Shown here in pieces: positions 1 through 7,365 of a stretch of 47,546 nucleotides of DNA. The notes below the pieces were generated by a model. It worked only from the letters and a program-made list of their open reading frames with translations, was not told the DNA's origin and ran no database searches. The stretch comes from Ruminococcaceae bacterium UBA1425 (GTDB lineage: Bacteria; Bacillota; Clostridia; Oscillospirales; Acutalibacteraceae), in the NCBI GenBank assembly GCA_002329365.1, contig DCUB01000007.1, forward strand, positions 1 to 47,546. The letters are read 5' to 3'. The position numbers and the translations under genes are program-made. How positions within the stretch are numbered: position 1 is the stretch's first letter; every line of letters begins with the position of its first letter.

Positions 1-1
1 T

Positions 2-61
2 CTGAGCGCAGCGAAGAATCTTTCCGGCTTTTACTATCACATCAAACAATTAAAGCTATAA
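2..61 (+). CDS. possible C-terminal tail of a protein truncated by the window edge
   Basis: An open frame enters from the left edge and ends at TAA 59-61, giving about 19 residues ending in YYHIKQLKL. Its codon choice (GCG, AAG, GGC) resembles that of neighbouring genes. The next gene has its ribosome binding site 2 nt downstream, which fits an operon partner. A second frame is open to TAA 70-72, so the assignment is weak. The family cannot be recognised. Confidence 0.3.
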   Translation: MSAAKNLSGFYYHIKQLKL

Positions 62-71
62 CGGAGGAATA

Positions 72-1055
72 ATGATGATTAATATTGCTATGTTAAGCGC
101 GTGGCATGTCCATGCGAAGGGTTACGCAAAGGAGCTTTCGTCCTACGACGGCTGCAAAATAACGGCGGTCTGGGACGAGCTGCCGGAGAGGGGAATAAAG
201 TGGGCGGACGAAATGGGATGCCGCTTTTTCGAAAACTGCGACGACATTTTCAAAAGCGACGATATAGATGCCGTCGTTATAAACGCGCCTACAAACCTGC
301 ACGCCGGGCTGATTATCAAGGCGGCGCGCGCCGGAAAGCATATTTTTACCGAAAAGGTGCTAACACTTAGCGCAGAGGACGCAGAGAGAGTCCGCGACGC
401 CGTTGTTGAAAGCGGAGTACATTTCACGATATCGTTTCCGCATAAATGCAGAAACAGCCTTTTGTTCGCAAAAAAACTGGCGCAGAGCGGAAAGCTCGGC
501 ACCCTGACATACGCAAGAATCAGAAACTGCCATTCGGGCAGTGTCGACAACTGGCTCCCGGAGCATTTCTATAACAGGGAGCAGTGCGGCGGAGGAGCAA
601 TGATTGACCTCGGAGCGCATCCTATGTATCTGTTAAACTGGCTGCTCGGCAAGCCGCTGTCTGTCCGTTCGCTTTTCACAAACGTCACGCCCCGTCCCGT
701 TGAGGACAACGCCGTGTGCCTTGTTGAATTTGAGGGAGGCGCTATCGGAGTGTCGGAAACGGGCTTTGTGTCGCGCTGCGACAGGTTTACGCTCGACATA
801 AGCGGCACCGACGGCGCTGTAAGCGTGGTAGGCGACACGGCAGAATACTGCAGCGTTCTTGAAACAAACAAAAAGTGGATAAGCGCCGACGTTGAGGACT
901 TTAAAATGATGTCGCCGCTGTCATACTGGACAGACAGCATAAAAAACAACACTAAAAACGAGCTTTTCGGAATAGACGAGGCTGTTGTTCTGTCGAAGAT
1001 GATGGACGCGGCTTACAGGTCGTCCGAAAGCGGAGCGGCGGAAAAAATCGTTTAA
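72..1055 (+). CDS. Gfo/Idh/MocA family NAD(P)-dependent oxidoreductase
   Basis: A 327-residue sugar or polyol dehydrogenase-type protein. An N-terminal Rossmann domain carries the family pattern DAVVINAPTNLHA, and the C-terminal alpha/beta domain carries GGGAMIDLGAHPMYLLNWLLG, whose histidine matches the usual catalytic histidine. The lysine motif, normally EKP, reads EKV at residues 94-96. Two ATG codons occur in tandem (72 and 75); GGAGG at 63-67 is better spaced (7 nt) for the second. The 3' end overlaps the convergent hydrolase gene by 4 nt. The family oxidises or reduces sugars, inositols and their derivatives; the substrate here cannot be told from sequence. The family call is firm. Confidence 0.9.
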   Translation: MMINIAMLSAWHVHAKGYAKELSSYDGCKITAVWDELPERGIKWADEMGCRFFENCDDIFKSDDIDAVVINAPTNLHAGLIIKAARAGKHIFTEKVLTLSAEDAERVRDAVVESGVHFTISFPHKCRNSLLFAKKLAQSGKLGTLTYARIRNCHSGSVDNWLPEHFYNREQCGGGAMIDLGAHPMYLLNWLLGKPLSVRSLFTNVTPRPVEDNAVCLVEFEGGAIGVSETGFVSRCDRFTLDISGTDGAVSVVGDTAEYCSVLETNKKWISADVEDFKMMSPLSYWTDSIKNNTKNELFGIDEAVVLSKMMDAAYRSSESGAAEKIV

Positions 1056-2044
1056 CCGTGTATGTGATTCGTAAGCACTATTTCGCCTCCGTCGGTTATT
1101 GAGGCTATTATGCCGTCGTTGTCAGACGTAGCGAAAATAGCCGAGTGAACAGTCATCGTAAGGTTCCACTTGACGTTCGGATATATCTTGCCGAGCCTGT
1201 TTGTTACGATTGATATCTCGGGACGAAGAACCCTTGCAAACGACTGCGACGACGAGCCGTAATAGCCGTGATGACCGATTTTCAAAAGGTCAACGTCACC
1301 TATATCGTCGCGCAGAAGCTGTTCAAGCCCCGAGGTTCTTGTAATGTCCGCGGCAAGGAAGGCTGTTTTGCTGCCCTTAGTTATTTTTACTCCCACGCTC
1401 GCGGCGTTTTCACTCCGGCCCTTCAGGCTTTCGGGAGTGACGGTGTTAAGAAAAAGCACTGTAAAATCGCCGAACTGAAAAGGTTTGTCCGGCAGGTCTT
1501 GAACAAGAGTAAAGCCTCTTGCTTCAATGTCGGAGATAATCCGGTCATATATGCCCTGAAGCCCCCACCTGTCATGCTCGTATGATCTGCCAAGCGACGG
1601 GTCATACTTTTTCATGTACGCCGTGCCGACGGTGATGTCGCTTTCGGTAAGAATATTATGAAAACCGCCGGAGTGGTCATAATGATAGTGCGTGCAAAGG
1701 ACAAAATCAAGGAACACCTTGCCGTCTTTGTCGCGTGCAACCTTTTTAAGATATTCCACAACCTTTTGGCTGTAATCGGGATAATCGTTTTTTCGGCGGG
1801 GATTTTCGCCGCCCTCTCCCGCGTCAACAAGGGCAAAATGACCGTTGCTCTCAATAAGAATGGCGTCGGAATTTGACGTGTTAAGAAAGTGAATCCTGTC
1901 GTCGCCGTATTTGCCGCTGAAGTCCTCCGCTTCCACGCTGTATCGGGCGCAGAATCTGTTGCAAAGAACAACCGTCGTTATATCTAAAATAAAAATAAGA
2001 ATCATAAGCGGAACGATTATCCATGTGATTATTTTCTTCGCCAT
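1052..2044 (-). CDS. membrane-anchored metallo-beta-lactamase-fold hydrolase (ComEC C-terminal type)
   Basis: A 330-residue protein with one N-terminal membrane helix (about residues 5-28) and an exported MBL-fold domain. The metal motif THYHYDH lies near residues 118-124, a further ligand is likely in LAADIT, and KIGHHGYYGSS resembles the C-terminal motif of ComEC/Rec2 MBL domains. There is no ComEC permease part, so this is a stand-alone version, common in Clostridia and often annotated as an MBL-fold hydrolase or competence-like protein. Substrates may be nucleic acid or phosphodiesters, but this is not shown. ATG at 2042-2044 follows GGAGG at 5 nt. Confidence 0.85.
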   Translation of the reverse strand: MAKKIITWIIVPLMILIFILDITTVVLCNRFCARYSVEAEDFSGKYGDDRIHFLNTSNSDAILIESNGHFALVDAGEGGENPRRKNDYPDYSQKVVEYLKKVARDKDGKVFLDFVLCTHYHYDHSGGFHNILTESDITVGTAYMKKYDPSLGRSYEHDRWGLQGIYDRIISDIEARGFTLVQDLPDKPFQFGDFTVLFLNTVTPESLKGRSENAASVGVKITKGSKTAFLAADITRTSGLEQLLRDDIGDVDLLKIGHHGYYGSSSQSFARVLRPEISIVTNRLGKIYPNVKWNLTMTVHSAIFATSDNDGIIASITDGGEIVLTNHIHG

Positions 2045-2076
2045 TTCTTCCTCCGAACAATTATTAGACGTTTTAG

Positions 2077-2105
2077 TTTACCACAATTTTTATTGTTTGT
2101 ATACA
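2077..2105 (+). promoter_or_regulatory. possible sigma-A promoter for the SulP-like/DMT operon
   Basis: TTTACC (2077-2082) and TATACA (2100-2105) are separated by 17 bp, 25 bp before the ATG at 2131. Both hexamers match only 4 of 6 consensus bases or slightly better, so this is a modest candidate in an 86-bp divergent spacer. Confidence 0.35.
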
Positions 2106-2130
2106 TTTTTCCGAATCAAAGGAGACGCAT

Positions 2131-3312
2131 ATGGCCGTTAAAAACAAAAACACGACGCGAAATGTACTTTACGGCGTTTCAAATTCGCTCGGTGTTTTTC
2201 CGCTGGCGCTCGCTATGGGAGTCTGCTCGAACCTCGGAATATACGCGGGCATCATTTCTGCGTTTTTTGCTTCGCTGTTCTCTGGCTTTGCCGGACGGCG
2301 CCAGCTTGCGCCGACATATCTTGTTTATCTGATTTACTTGCTTCTGTCGCTTGAAGCGGGCAGGGGAGCGGCGTCGGTTGCGTTGGCGGCGGCAAGCGTA
2401 ATATCGTTTATTGCCGCGTTCGGCACGGGTGAATACTTAAAAAGGTTTACAAACTCCGTTTTTATCGCCGGTATTCTGCTTGCCGCCGCCTTTTGCACGA
2501 CGGCAATGCAGACTACCTTTTATTTCGGCATAGGCGCCTCCGGCGAAAGCGTTTTAAAAATGATAGGCGATTACGTTTCGAGAGGCTTCCACCCCAACTG
2601 GCGCGGCGTCCTTTACGGAACAATTACGCTTGTAATTATGATAACTTATCCCCGAAAATTCAAGTCGTTTTGCATAAAGCTTCCCGCGTCCTTTGCCGCG
2701 CTCACCGTAACGCTCGTTCTTAACCTGTTTTTAAACCCCGACGCGGCGACGACGGCCATTGACGAGGCGGGATATTATTCATTTTTGCCGTCGGATATTT
2801 TAGGCGGCGCCTTATATAACGGGTTCAGTTTGGGAGATATTGCCGGCAGAGGTATACTGCTGACTTTTTCGGTGTTTGCCATGGCGGCGGTCATGTCGTA
2901 TTCATTTGTCAGATACGAAGAAATCACAACGCGGCGCGAGCGCGTCCTGCCGGCGTTGTGCGGTCTTCTTTGCTCATTGACGGGAGGCTTGCCCGTAACT
3001 TATACCGGGAGAGAATCGCGCGGTGTTTCGGGTGGGGTAACCTGCGCCGTCCTGACTTTAGCCATGCTGGCAGCGAGGCCACTTGTGTCGAGAATTCCCG
3101 TGGCTACTCTTGCCGTAATCCTTATTGTCACGGCGTGGCAGGCGGTCGACTGGCGCGGTGTAGGGCTTGCCTTTAAAGGCGGAGTTTTTAAATTCGCGGC
3201 GTTACTCTTACAGATGTTTTCGGCAGTTGCTGCAGGCATTGCCCTCACAACGGTTCTGACCTGCGCCTTTTCGGGAATATCAAATAAACGCGGAGGTAAA
3301 AAACATAAATGA
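2131..3312 (+). CDS. SulP-like anion permease lacking a STAS domain
   Basis: A 393-residue protein with about 10-11 hydrophobic segments and no soluble C-terminal domain. Several segments follow the SulP/SLC26 pattern in order: an opening LGVFPLALAMGVCSNLGIYA followed by FFASLFSGFAGRRQLAPT (compare the SulP G-I-A-G-L-Y and GGSRRQISGPT region), a middle LPASFAALTV-like segment, and a late GGLPVTYTGRESRGVSGGVT then IPVATLAVILIVTAWQAVDW (compare GGIPATG...R...N.. AGA and the AAILLVVAWGMIDW region). Typical SulP proteins are 550 residues or more with a C-terminal STAS domain, absent here. It overlaps the next gene by ATGA, so translation is coupled. ATG 2131 has AAAGGAG upstream. The transported ion is unknown. 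Confidence 0.6.
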   Translation: MAVKNKNTTRNVLYGVSNSLGVFPLALAMGVCSNLGIYAGIISAFFASLFSGFAGRRQLAPTYLVYLIYLLLSLEAGRGAASVALAAASVISFIAAFGTGEYLKRFTNSVFIAGILLAAAFCTTAMQTTFYFGIGASGESVLKMIGDYVSRGFHPNWRGVLYGTITLVIMITYPRKFKSFCIKLPASFAALTVTLVLNLFLNPDAATTAIDEAGYYSFLPSDILGGALYNGFSLGDIAGRGILLTFSVFAMAAVMSYSFVRYEEITTRRERVLPALCGLLCSLTGGLPVTYTGRESRGVSGGVTCAVLTLAMLAARPLVSRIPVATLAVILIVTAWQAVDWRGVGLAFKGGVFKFAALLLQMFSAVAAGIALTTVLTCAFSGISNKRGGKKHK

Positions 3313-4193
3313 CGGCTTATCTGCTTTTGCTTTTCGGAGCGATGATGATCTCCGTGCAGTTTGTATTTCTGAAAAAGTTTCAGATGGTATCGGGCGAGTC
3401 TGTGCGCTCCGCGTTGTTTTTTTCGTTGTTCTACAGCGTCGCCGGAGCGGTGTATATGCTTGTCTTAAGCGGCTTTAGGCCCGAATTTTCACCGTTTTCC
3501 GCCGTAATGGCGTCGCTTATGGCGCTTGACGCGCTGCTTATAGCCATTGTCGGCATGAAAACCATGCATATGGGCAAGCTGTCGGTGTATACGCTTTTTA
3601 TGATGCTCGGCGGAATGATAGTGCCGTTTTTTATGGGTGTTTTCGCGCTCTCCGAAAAGCCGGGCGTCTTTTGTATTTTTGCAACCGTTCTTGTAATACT
3701 GTCGCTTTCTCTGCCCGTGTTTGAAAAAAGGGCGGGAGGAAAGAATGAAAAGAATTCAAAGCGTTTTTATTTTCTTTGCGTTCTCCTCTTTTTCCTCAAC
3801 GGAGCATATTCGTGCCTGAGCAAGCTGCACCAGATAAACGACGATGCGGTCAGTACATACGGCCTGCTGTTTACGCTGTTTACGGCGGGCATCCTGCTGT
3901 CGGGGGCGCTGCTTTTGACTCAAAAGGCCGTAAAAAAAGACGTTCGTGTAAGGATAAGCATAAAAAGCCTGCTTTACTGCGTCGCTTACGCTTTTTTCAC
4001 GGGTACGGGCGGATTCTTCATCATCTCCGGCGCTTCAACCGTCGATGCTACTGTGCTTTATCCTATTGTAACGGGCGCCACCGTAATATTTTCGGCTATA
4101 AACGGACGCGTGCTGTTCAAAGAAAAGCTGAACAGATTTATTATAGCCGGGATTGCGCTCGCACTGGCTGCTACGGTGCTGTTCATGTTCTGA
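3309..4193 (+). CDS. DMT/EamA-type membrane transporter
   Basis: A 294-residue protein with about ten predicted membrane helices in two halves, the topology of the drug/metabolite transporter superfamily. Segments such as MLGGMIVPFFMGVFALSEKP in the first half and ILYPIV-like TVLYPIVTGATVIFSAINGR then FKEKLNR in the second are typical EamA signatures. The start overlaps the stop of the SulP-like gene by 4 nt. A hairpin follows directly, ending the operon. The substrate cannot be predicted. Confidence 0.85.
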   Translation: MTAYLLLLFGAMMISVQFVFLKKFQMVSGESVRSALFFSLFYSVAGAVYMLVLSGFRPEFSPFSAVMASLMALDALLIAIVGMKTMHMGKLSVYTLFMMLGGMIVPFFMGVFALSEKPGVFCIFATVLVILSLSLPVFEKRAGGKNEKNSKRFYFLCVLLFFLNGAYSCLSKLHQINDDAVSTYGLLFTLFTAGILLSGALLLTQKAVKKDVRVRISIKSLLYCVAYAFFTGTGGFFIISGASTVDATVLYPIVTGATVIFSAINGRVLFKEKLNRFIIAGIALALAATVLFMF

Positions 4194-4198
4194 ATAAA

Positions 4199-4240
4199 AA
4201 ATCAAGCGGTGACTGCACAACGCAATCACCGCTAAACTTT
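4199..4240. terminator. bidirectional hairpin terminator between convergent genes
   Basis: The 12-nt arms AGCGGTGACTGC (4205-4216) and GCAATCACCGCT (4222-4233) pair with one mismatch around a 5-nt loop. On the minus strand the hairpin is followed by TTGATTTTTTATT, so it ends the lipoprotein transcript; on the plus strand it is followed by the weaker AAACTTTTAT after the DMT gene. Confidence 0.85.
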
Positions 4241-4251
4241 TATAAACTATT

Positions 4252-5082
4252 TTATTCTTCCTCTGTTGTAGGCTCTTCCCAGACGAAATCCTTGTAATTC
4301 TTTGTTTCGGTAAACGTCAGCTTAACAGTCGCGTCGCCCCATGACGCGAGCTCGCCGTTAAACACCACATCCGACGTGACAACGACGTTTTTGTTGTAGG
4401 ATATGTTTGTGACCTGGTCAGTTCCTTTGAAGATGGTGGCTGTAATGGAGCAGCCCGTATAAAGCGTTGAATAATCGCTCACTGTTACGTTGTCGGTAAA
4501 GCTTTGGAACTGCTCGAGAACGGCGGTTTTGTCGATATCGAGGTCAAACGCCCTGCCTATGGGAGAGAACGTGCCGGGATTTTCAACGTCCTTTAACACA
4601 ATCGTAAGAGTGTAATACCTGTCGTCGTCCTCTTTGAGGGTGCAGTTGGCGGTGACAATGTCGTCGAGCGTAAGCGCACTTACTAGGGGGGAACCCTTGA
4701 CGGGAATAAAATCGTTCAGATCTTTACCGTATTCGGAGGTTTCGGACTTTTTGTCCAACACCTCCATATATTTCTTTGCAAGCGATACCAATGAACCGAC
4801 CTCGGAAATCTCGCCCTTTGCACCGACGGCGCTGACGTCCTTGACATCCCTTTTGCGCTCCATAGAAACACCCGGCTTCTGGGCCTTGACAGCGTTAATA
4901 ACCCTGTTGAAGTAAGCAAGGGTATCGGCGGGAGTTGACGGGATTTCGGTTAGTGCGACGACCGTTGTTTCCGTTTCGGTTGTTTCATCCTCGCCGGTAT
5001 TTAAAAAATTACACGAGGCGAGAACAAACATTATAACAAGCACGAGAGCAACCGATAAAACTCTGATTGTTTTTGAATACAT
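4252..5082 (-). CDS. secreted lipoprotein of unknown function
   Basis: A 276-residue lipoprotein. The start at 5082 is chosen because GAAAGGAG lies 9-10 nt upstream on the minus strand and the N-terminus then reads as a clean lipoprotein signal: MYSKTIRVLS, a hydrophobic stretch and the lipobox LASC. A Thr/Glu-rich linker follows the cysteine. The mature part has alternating strand-like segments with no motif I recognise. It is transcribed away from the VanY gene, both from strong promoters in the same spacer, which suggests but does not prove a cell-envelope role. Confidence 0.8.
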   Translation of the reverse strand: MYSKTIRVLSVALVLVIMFVLASCNFLNTGEDETTETETTVVALTEIPSTPADTLAYFNRVINAVKAQKPGVSMERKRDVKDVSAVGAKGEISEVGSLVSLAKKYMEVLDKKSETSEYGKDLNDFIPVKGSPLVSALTLDDIVTANCTLKEDDDRYYTLTIVLKDVENPGTFSPIGRAFDLDIDKTAVLEQFQSFTDNVTVSDYSTLYTGCSITATIFKGTDQVTNISYNKNVVVTSDVVFNGELASWGDATVKLTFTETKNYKDFVWEEPTTEEE

Positions 5083-5115
5083 TGTGCAAAGACTCCTTTC
5101 AAAGTTAACATGCAT

Positions 5116-5144
5116 ATCTTAGCATAACAGCATTTTTATGTCAA
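5116..5144 (-). promoter_or_regulatory. sigma-A promoter of the lipoprotein gene
   Basis: On the minus strand TTGACA (5139-5144) and TAAGAT (5116-5121) are 17 bp apart, 33 bp before the ATG at 5082. The -35 is a perfect consensus. Confidence 0.8.
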
Positions 5145-5183
5145 CAATAATTAACAATACAAATAAACATTTATAGAGGTAGG

Positions 5184-5211
5184 TTGACATAGCCGCCGAA
5201 TGATATATAAT
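5184..5211 (+). promoter_or_regulatory. sigma-A promoter of the VanY gene
   Basis: TTGACA (5184-5189) and TATAAT (5206-5211), both perfect consensus, are separated by 16 bp, 33 bp before the start codon at 5245. It is divergent from the lipoprotein promoter. Confidence 0.85.
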
Positions 5212-5244
5212 GAAAGTCATAGCGAAAGGAAAGGACCCTGTTAA

Positions 5245-6141
5245 ATGGACTATATCGAGTATTCCATAAAAAAGAGAAAAAAAGAGCGGAAAATAAAGCT
5301 TGCGGCTGCCGTAGCAATGATTGCCGTCGCGATTCTTATTGCCTTTTCTGTTTTCCGCAGCGGCGGCGACGTTAACGAGAAAACAACAAAAGGTGTATCG
5401 ACGGAAACGGGTACGAGTGAAGAAGCGGCTGATACGACACTTTTCGAAGACGTAACAACAACAAAAAACAGGACCGAGCCCCCGTCGTCGGCTTCAACAG
5501 CCGCCACAACGACGTCCTCGCCGCGTGAGGAAAACACATACGAATACGCGTACGCCGGATTTGCGCCCGCGGTAGCAAACACGGATATATCGGAATGGTG
5601 GCTTATACTCGTAAACAGAGACAATATCCTGCCAAAGGATTATTCGGTAACCCTTGCGGAGGCCGCCCCCGGAACGGGCGTTAACCTTGACTCGCGCGTC
5701 GCGCCCCATTACGCGAAAATGTACAAGGCCGCCGGGGAGGATGGCGTGACGCTTACGCCGCTGTCAGGTCACAGGCGCATCTCAACGCAGAAGAATAACT
5801 TTGAAAACAAGATTTCATATTATCAGAACAAGGGCTACAGCAAGGCGGAAGCGACGCAGCTCGCCGCGATGATTATTTTGCCGCCGGGCACAAGCGAACA
5901 CAACGCGGGCTTGGCCATGGACATCTGCAGCCTTGACGAAAGGTTTGAGAAATCCGACGAGTTTGCCTGGCTTTGTGAAAACGCGGCCGAATACGGCTTT
6001 ATTCTGAGGTACCCAAAGGATAAGACAGACATCACGAAAATCACCTACGAGCCGTGGCACTGGCGGTATGTGGGTGTCAAGGACGCAAAAAAAATCAAGG
6101 CACTCGGAGTGTGCCTTGAGGAGTACCTTGAAATGTATTAA
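5245..6141 (+). CDS. membrane-anchored D-alanyl-D-alanine carboxypeptidase (VanY, M15B)
   Basis: A 298-residue peptidase with a short cytoplasmic N-terminus, one membrane helix (about residues 18-38), a Thr/Ser/Glu-rich linker to residue ~95, and a VanY domain. The zinc motif SxHxxGxAxD appears as SEHNAGLAMD (about residues 217-226) and the second motif as EPWHWRYV (about 269-276), supplying the catalytic glutamate and third histidine. The family trims the terminal D-Ala from peptidoglycan stem peptides outside the membrane. Nothing nearby (no vanRS, vanA or vanX) links it to glycopeptide resistance, so ordinary wall remodelling is the likelier role. Its stop is 1 nt from the convergent transferase stop. 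Confidence 0.92.
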   Translation: MDYIEYSIKKRKKERKIKLAAAVAMIAVAILIAFSVFRSGGDVNEKTTKGVSTETGTSEEAADTTLFEDVTTTKNRTEPPSSASTAATTTSSPREENTYEYAYAGFAPAVANTDISEWWLILVNRDNILPKDYSVTLAEAAPGTGVNLDSRVAPHYAKMYKAAGEDGVTLTPLSGHRRISTQKNNFENKISYYQNKGYSKAEATQLAAMIILPPGTSEHNAGLAMDICSLDERFEKSDEFAWLCENAAEYGFILRYPKDKTDITKITYEPWHWRYVGVKDAKKIKALGVCLEEYLEMY

Positions 6142-6142
6142 A

Positions 6143-6709
6143 TCAATCCTTGTTTGCCATGTTTTTGCCGGTTACAACTACGGCAACGGTCATAAAAAGT
6201 ATTTTTATATCAAAAAGCATGCTGCGGCGTTCGACATACTCCTTGTCGTACGCCGCTTTTTCCTCGTCCGAAATAAAGTCGCGCCCTTTAACCTGCGCCC
6301 AGCCGGTAACTCCGGGCAGAACATCGTAAACGCCGTATTTTTCGCGCAGCGCCCGTATTTCGGACTCCTCGGGGATAAGGGGGCGCGGCCCGACGAAGCT
6401 CATTGTGCCTTCGATAATATTTATCAACTGGGGAAGCTCGTCAAGACTTGTTTTTCTTAAGAATCTGCCAAACCCCGTAACGCAACTGTCGTATTCGAGC
6501 AGCTCTTTTTTTGCCACGTTGCGCGTGCCGTTTTTCATCGTCCGGAACTTTCTTACCTTGAACAGCCTGTTGCCCTTTCCTACTCTGTCCTGCTTGAATA
6601 CAACAGGCCTGCCGTCGGATATGAGGATTATAAGCGAAATAGCGGCAAAAAGCGGGGAAAGCAGCAGCAGCGCGGCGACGCTGAACAGCAAATCAAAAAA
6701 ACGTTTCAA
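6143..6709 (-). CDS. monotopic phosphoglycosyl transferase (undecaprenyl-phosphate sugar transferase)
   Basis: A 188-residue small PGT of the WcaJ/PglC superfamily. It has one hydrophobic re-entrant N-terminal segment (residues ~6-30), KFRTM (54-58), the catalytic Asp-Glu dyad at D90-E91 in TSLDELPQL, and GPRPL (107-111). These enzymes move a phospho-sugar from a UDP-sugar to undecaprenyl phosphate at the inner membrane face, starting synthesis of capsule, exopolysaccharide or glycoprotein glycans. The start is TTG at 6707-6709, just after an in-frame TAG; TAGGA is very close to it, so initiation is probably weak or coupled to the upstream gene 29 nt away. galU nearby could supply UDP-glucose. 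The sugar is unknown. Confidence 0.9.
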   Translation of the reverse strand: MKRFFDLLFSVAALLLLSPLFAAISLIILISDGRPVVFKQDRVGKGNRLFKVRKFRTMKNGTRNVAKKELLEYDSCVTGFGRFLRKTSLDELPQLINIIEGTMSFVGPRPLIPEESEIRALREKYGVYDVLPGVTGWAQVKGRDFISDEEKAAYDKEYVERRSMLFDIKILFMTVAVVVTGKNMANKD

Positions 6710-6738
6710 TTCCTACCACCCGTAAAAAATAATGAACG

Positions 6739-7332
6739 TCAGGTTATATTGAACTCTGCCGCGAGGACGGCGCGCGCAGGCGCGCCCTCAAGACCGCCGA
6801 GCCTGACGGGCGCAGCCATCAGAAAGTAATCGCCCGGCTCGACGTCGCTTAAGTCAAGCCCCTCAAGAACGGCTATTCCCCTTGAGAGAAAAGCCTTGTG
6901 CGGCTTAATCTGGTTACCGCTGCAGCCTATCGAGTCCGAGTCCGTGCCTATAAGCTTAAGGCCGAGAGCGGCTGCCTCCTCGGCGGCGCTGTCCATAAAG
7001 TAAACGCTTCCGCCGCCCTTAATAAGCAGCCGTTCGCGGTTTCTCGGAAAGCGCCTGTTGACAAGCTCGCCCGTAATGGGGGAGGACTTGACCTCAATTA
7101 CCGTACATGGACCGAAAAACAAATCAAGCGGATACTCGTCGACTGCAAAGCCGCCCTCGATAAAATGCAGCGGCGCGTCAACGTGTGTGCCCGTGTGGAC
7201 ACACGAGTACAGAGCAGACAGGTTGCAGTCGGAATTGTTTCCGATTGTGCGGACTCTTTCCACCGACGGCTCGGGGTCGCCGGGATAAACGGGCGTCCTC
7301 AATGTGTCGCGTGAAATATCTATAAGCTTCAA
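6739..7332 (-). CDS. cyclase family protein (kynurenine formamidase-like metal hydrolase)
   Basis: A 197-residue protein of the cyclase/KynB superfamily. The metal-binding motif HTGTHVDAPLHF spans residues 46-57 (His46, His50, Asp52, His56), and the usual C-terminal regions IGTDSDSIG and KAFLSRGIAVLEGLDLS follow. Members hydrolyse N-formylkynurenine, isatin or related amides. No tryptophan-degradation genes are nearby, so the substrate is open. The start is TTG (7330-7332) with GGAGG 8 nt upstream. It lies 33 nt after prfB and 29 nt before the sugar transferase and is probably co-transcribed with both. Confidence 0.88.
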   Translation of the reverse strand: MKLIDISRDTLRTPVYPGDPEPSVERVRTIGNNSDCNLSALYSCVHTGTHVDAPLHFIEGGFAVDEYPLDLFFGPCTVIEVKSSPITGELVNRRFPRNRERLLIKGGGSVYFMDSAAEEAAALGLKLIGTDSDSIGCSGNQIKPHKAFLSRGIAVLEGLDLSDVEPGDYFLMAAPVRLGGLEGAPARAVLAAEFNIT

Positions 7333-7365
7333 AATACTGCCTCCATTCGTTTTTTGAACGGAAAC

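Noticed and set aside
3776..4297. A 173-codon plus-strand frame crossing the end of the DMT gene.
   Set aside because: It runs through the DMT gene in another frame and across the terminator at 4199-4240; its translation is rich in Arg/Cys and has no motif.
5245..6141. A vancomycin-resistance operon around the VanY gene.
   Set aside because: No VanRS, VanH, VanA or VanX homologues are nearby; VanY-like peptidases are common in wall metabolism.
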